Source of the DNA: Paracoccaceae bacterium
Lineage (GTDB): Bacteria; Pseudomonadota; Alphaproteobacteria; Rhodobacterales; Rhodobacteraceae
DNA: 18,004 nt
NCBI GenBank assembly: GCA_003447515.1
Contig: DLZA01000046.1
Coordinates: forward strand, 1 to 18,004
Reading direction: 5' to 3'
The translations under genes were made by a program, and so were the position numbers. Positions 15,516-18,004 of the stretch are shown here, piece after piece (within the stretch, counting starts at the first letter, position 1; each line of letters opens with the position of its first letter). The notes beneath the pieces are model-generated. The model did not search any database. It had not been told where the DNA came from and was given only the letters and a program-made list of their open reading frames with translations.

Positions 15516-16754
15516 CTATTTTTCAAGCGGTGGTGCACCGCCTGCGAACCAATTAGGCGCATCATATCTACAGGGTGCATCTTGCATTTCTAGATGTAAA
15601 CCATCTTCGTTCCAGGGGTTGGCACGGGCCAAATCCTCGTCAAATTCAATACCTAAGCCTGGGCTCGTTGGAGTAACAATATAGCCATTGTCCCATTTAA
15701 TCGTATGTTTGATCAAATCAAGATGAAACACTCCTCCCGTTTGAATCGTTTCCACCATCAGCAAATTTGGGATATTCGCCGCCAACTGAATATTTGCAGC
15801 CCATTCCACAGGACCCGCATACAAATGTGGCGCCACTTGCGCATTGTAAACCTCAGCAATTGCCGCAATTTTCTTTGTCTCAAGAATACCACCAGACCGC
15901 CCAAGGGCAGGCTGCAAAATCGTTGCAGCACCCGAGCGCAACACTGGCGCAAACTCGGCTTTAGTAGTTAATCTTTCTCCCGTTGCCACAGGAATACGTA
16001 CCGCGCTGGCAACCTTTGCCATTTCATAAATATTATCAGGAGGAACGGGCTCCTCAAACCATAACGGCGAATAGGTTTCCAACGCCTGACCAAGCCTTAT
16101 CGCTCCGGCCGTTGAAAACTGTCCGTGCGTACCAAACAATAGGTCTGCTTTGTCCCCAATTACCTCTCGAATTGCTTTGCAAAATGCCACTGATTGCGCA
16201 ATATCCACCATTGAAGGCATATGTCCGCCCCGTGAGGTATAAGGCCCAGCCGGATCAAGCTTTATCGCTGTAAAACCTTGATCTACTGCTGCTTTAGCAC
16301 TTTCTGCCGCCATTTTTGGGGATGACCAAAACGCCGTAATATCGTGATGCTCCATTGGATACAGATATGTATATGACCTGATCCTTTCATTCATTAACCC
16401 ACCCAACAACGCATAAACGGGGCGCTCATGTGCTTTGCCAAGGATATCCCAGCACGCAATTTCCATGCCTGAAAAAGCCCCAATCGTGGTTGGGTCAGGG
16501 CGCTGGGTAAAACCACTAGAATAAACACGCCGGAACATCATCTCAATATTTTCAACATTTTCACCCAACATGTGTCGTTCAAACACATCACGTATGACAG
16601 CACACATTGCATCAGGGCCAACGGCTGCAGCATAGACTTCGCCATACCCAACAATTCCATTTTCCACAGTAAGTTTAATAAAGATAAAATACCGACCGCC
16701 CCAACCGGGGAGCTTATTTCCCACAACAAATATTTCTAGATCAGTCAGCTTCAT
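15516..16754 (-). CDS. Enolase-superfamily enzyme, mandelate racemase/sugar-acid dehydratase group
   Basis: This is a cytosolic Mg-dependent enzyme of about 412 residues, with the capping domain first and a (beta/alpha)7-beta barrel after it. It most resembles galactonate-dehydratase-like members: AIKLDP with K165, GTHGQ at 208-212, WFEEPVPP with E234/E235, ATGERL with E260, and VAPH with H310 as the likely acid. In relatives the strand carrying GTHGQ usually supplies the first metal Asp (DFHGR); here that position is G208, so the metal site is altered. The expected reaction is dehydration or isomerisation of a sugar acid, but the substrate is unknown. I use M at 16754 because AGAGGTG lies just upstream and the family begins there; the open frame extends to 16811. 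The divergent neighbour is a SulP transporter. Confidence 0.85.
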   Translation of the reverse strand: MKLTDLEIFVVGNKLPGWGGRYFIFIKLTVENGIVGYGEVYAAAVGPDAMCAVIRDVFERHMLGENVENIEMMFRRVYSSGFTQRPDPTTIGAFSGMEIACWDILGKAHERPVYALLGGLMNERIRSYTYLYPMEHHDITAFWSSPKMAAESAKAAVDQGFTAIKLDPAGPYTSRGGHMPSMVDIAQSVAFCKAIREVIGDKADLLFGTHGQFSTAGAIRLGQALETYSPLWFEEPVPPDNIYEMAKVASAVRIPVATGERLTTKAEFAPVLRSGAATILQPALGRSGGILETKKIAAIAEVYNAQVAPHLYAGPVEWAANIQLAANIPNLLMVETIQTGGVFHLDLIKHTIKWDNGYIVTPTSPGLGIEFDEDLARANPWNEDGLHLEMQDAPCRYDAPNWFAGGAPPLEK

Positions 16755-16904
16755 CTTACACCTCTGCATTTCAATCACACTGTGCCGATAAAAAAATATT
16801 TTCCAGTCCATTTACAATGTCCCCAACATTTTATTTTACAGGATCCTAGACCTTTGCTTACGAACACCTTATTTCAGGGCCAAAGACTTTGCAGGACAAC
16901 GCCA
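16755..16904. other. Divergent intergenic region
   Basis: This 150-bp gap separates the starts of the enolase-superfamily gene (-) and the SulP gene (+) and must contain both promoters. It is moderately AT-rich, but I see no convincing -35/-10 pair or palindrome. The minus-strand site AGAGGTG (complement of 16759-16765) serves the enolase-superfamily gene. Confidence 0.4.
16893..16896 (+). promoter_or_regulatory. Shine-Dalgarno site fixing the TTG start of the SulP gene
   Basis: AGGA at 16893-16896 lies 8 nt before the TTG at 16905. The next in-frame ATG is inside the membrane domain (17151), so TTG is the likely start. Confidence 0.55.
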
Positions 16905-18004
16905 TTGACTAAACGCACTCCCATTTCCGATTTTGCAGCAAATTTACGCGACAACTCTTATTTTTTGCATCCACGGGAATTTAACCTTCCGCAAACTAGA
17001 ACTGATATACTCTCGGGCCTGACCGTTGCATTAGCCTTGGTCCCAGAAGCCGTCGCTTTTGCCTTCGTCGCTGGCGTAGATCCCCTTGTGGGCCTCTACG
17101 CAGCCTTCATCGTCGGCTTGATCACAGCAGCCTTTGGGGGCCGTCCTGGCATGATATCTGGAGCGACAGGGGCCCTGGCAGTTGTAATGGTTTCTTTGGT
17201 TGCACAACATGGCTTGCAATATCTTTTCGCAACTGTTGTCCTTATGGGCGTTCTACAAATTCTCGCGGGTGTTTTTCGCCTTGGAAAGTTTATCCGCATG
17301 GTTCCACATCCTGTGATGCTTGGCTTTGTCAACGGTCTCGCAATTGTGATTTTCTTGGCACAAATGGAACAATTCAAGGTTCCTGACGGCAACGGACACC
17401 ATGTTTGGATGTCTGGCATGACCCTTTGGATCACACTCGCACTTGTAACCGCAACAATGGCGATCATCTGGATCACGCCTCGCATCACTAGGGCCTTCCC
17501 AGCCCCGCTTGCAGCCATCGGCCTCATTGCAGTTGCCGTTATCATGTTTGATGTACCCGTTCCACGCGTGGGCGATCTGGCATCAGTAGAGGGTGGCCTC
17601 CCACCTTTTGCCATTCCAAATGTTCCTTTCACACTCGAAACCCTTTGGATCATCCTTCCTTATGCCGTGATCCTTGCGGCCATCGGCCTTATCGAAAGCC
17701 TGCTCACGCTCAATCTTGTTGGCGAAATTACTAACCGACGAGGTGGTGCATCTAAAGAATGTCTCGCTCAAGGAGCCGCAAACACCATCACAGGTTTCTT
17801 TGGCGGCATGGGTGGTTGTGCAATGATCGGGCAATCAATGATCAACGTAAACTCTGGTGGCCGCGGGCGTCTATCTGGTATTTCTGCAGCTTTGTTTTTG
17901 CTAGCTTTCATTCTTGTCGGGTCCAGCATCATCGAACTCATTCCACTAGCCGCATTAGTAGGCGTGATGTTTATGGTCGTGATCGGCACCTTTGCATGGC
18001 AATC
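16905..18004 (+). CDS. SulP-family anion transporter, 3' end outside the window
   Basis: This is an inner-membrane anion permease (sulfate, bicarbonate or related anion) of the SLC26/SulP family. The frame opens at TTG 16905 and stays open to the window end, giving 366 codons and several hydrophobic helices. The N-terminal cytoplasmic segment ([16 protein letters not shown]) leads into the SulP signature [20 protein letters not shown] (about 36-55), then [20 protein letters not shown] and [12 protein letters not shown]. Further on are [19 protein letters not shown] and the conserved [19 protein letters not shown] region near residue 305-323. The C-terminal STAS domain would lie beyond the window, so its presence cannot be judged. 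Start choice rests on the AGGA site and on a family-like N-terminus. The gene is divergent from the enolase-superfamily gene. Confidence 0.9.
   Translation, partial: MTKRTPISDFAANLRDNSYFLHPREFNLPQTRTDILSGLTVALALVPEAVAFAFVAGVDPLVGLYAAFIVGLITAAFGGRPGMISGATGALAVVMVSLVAQHGLQYLFATVVLMGVLQILAGVFRLGKFIRMVPHPVMLGFVNGLAIVIFLAQMEQFKVPDGNGHHVWMSGMTLWITLALVTATMAIIWITPRITRAFPAPLAAIGLIAVAVIMFDVPVPRVGDLASVEGGLPPFAIPNVPFTLETLWIILPYAVILAAIGLIESLLTLNLVGEITNRRGGASKECLAQGAANTITGFFGGMGGCAMIGQSMINVNSGGRGRLSGISAALFLLAFILVGSSIIELIPLAALVGVMFMVVIGTFAWQ

Noticed and set aside
17096..17653. 185-residue open frame on the minus strand
   Set aside because: It lies wholly inside the SulP gene, whose motifs are unmistakable on the plus strand. 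The minus-strand translation is rich in Thr, Arg and Pro and looks like an antisense shadow.

Overview
The window looks like the chromosome of a Gram-negative, purine-using alphaproteobacterium, probably a marine Rhodobacterales/roseobacter-type organism. This is an inference from gene content and style: xdhABC order with a separate XdhC, a Tat-exported BMP-type binding protein, dense ATGA-type overlaps and intermediate base composition. No rRNA, tRNA, CRISPR array or intact insertion sequence was recognised.

Layout. Positions 177-4767 (+) hold xdhA-xdhB-xdhC, a complete xanthine dehydrogenase with its molybdenum-cofactor maturation factor. Converging on it, positions 13273-4926 (-) hold one tightly packed unit. 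In transcription order it encodes: a small acylphosphatase-like protein that lacks the catalytic residues; a stand-alone Rieske [2Fe-2S] protein; a Rieske-oxygenase catalytic subunit whose own Rieske cluster-binding loops are missing; a GST-like protein; a purine-deaminase-type amidohydrolase; and a complete BMP/nucleoside-type ABC importer (binding protein, double ATPase, two permeases). From the Rieske gene onward, consecutive genes overlap by 4 nt (ATGA or GTGA) or abut directly. Positions 13274-14097 hold no recognised gene but contain a promoter-like element with a palindromic spacer. Then follow a TetA-type MFS transporter (-), an enolase-superfamily dehydratase-like enzyme (-) and, divergent from it, the first 366 codons of a SulP anion transporter (+) that runs off the window.

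How the genes may work together. A Rieske-less catalytic subunit, a GST-like protein and a separately encoded Rieske domain are the parts of the NdmC/NdmE/NdmD system that removes the N7-methyl group of 7-methylxanthine in caffeine-degrading Pseudomonas. In NdmD the Rieske domain is fused to the reductase; here it is a free subunit and no reductase is present. Combined with a purine-type importer, a deaminase and xanthine dehydrogenase, the simplest hypothesis is a route for methylated purines such as 7-methylguanine: import, deamination and N-demethylation to xanthine, then oxidation to urate. The family assignments rest on visible motifs; the pathway and substrate are inference.
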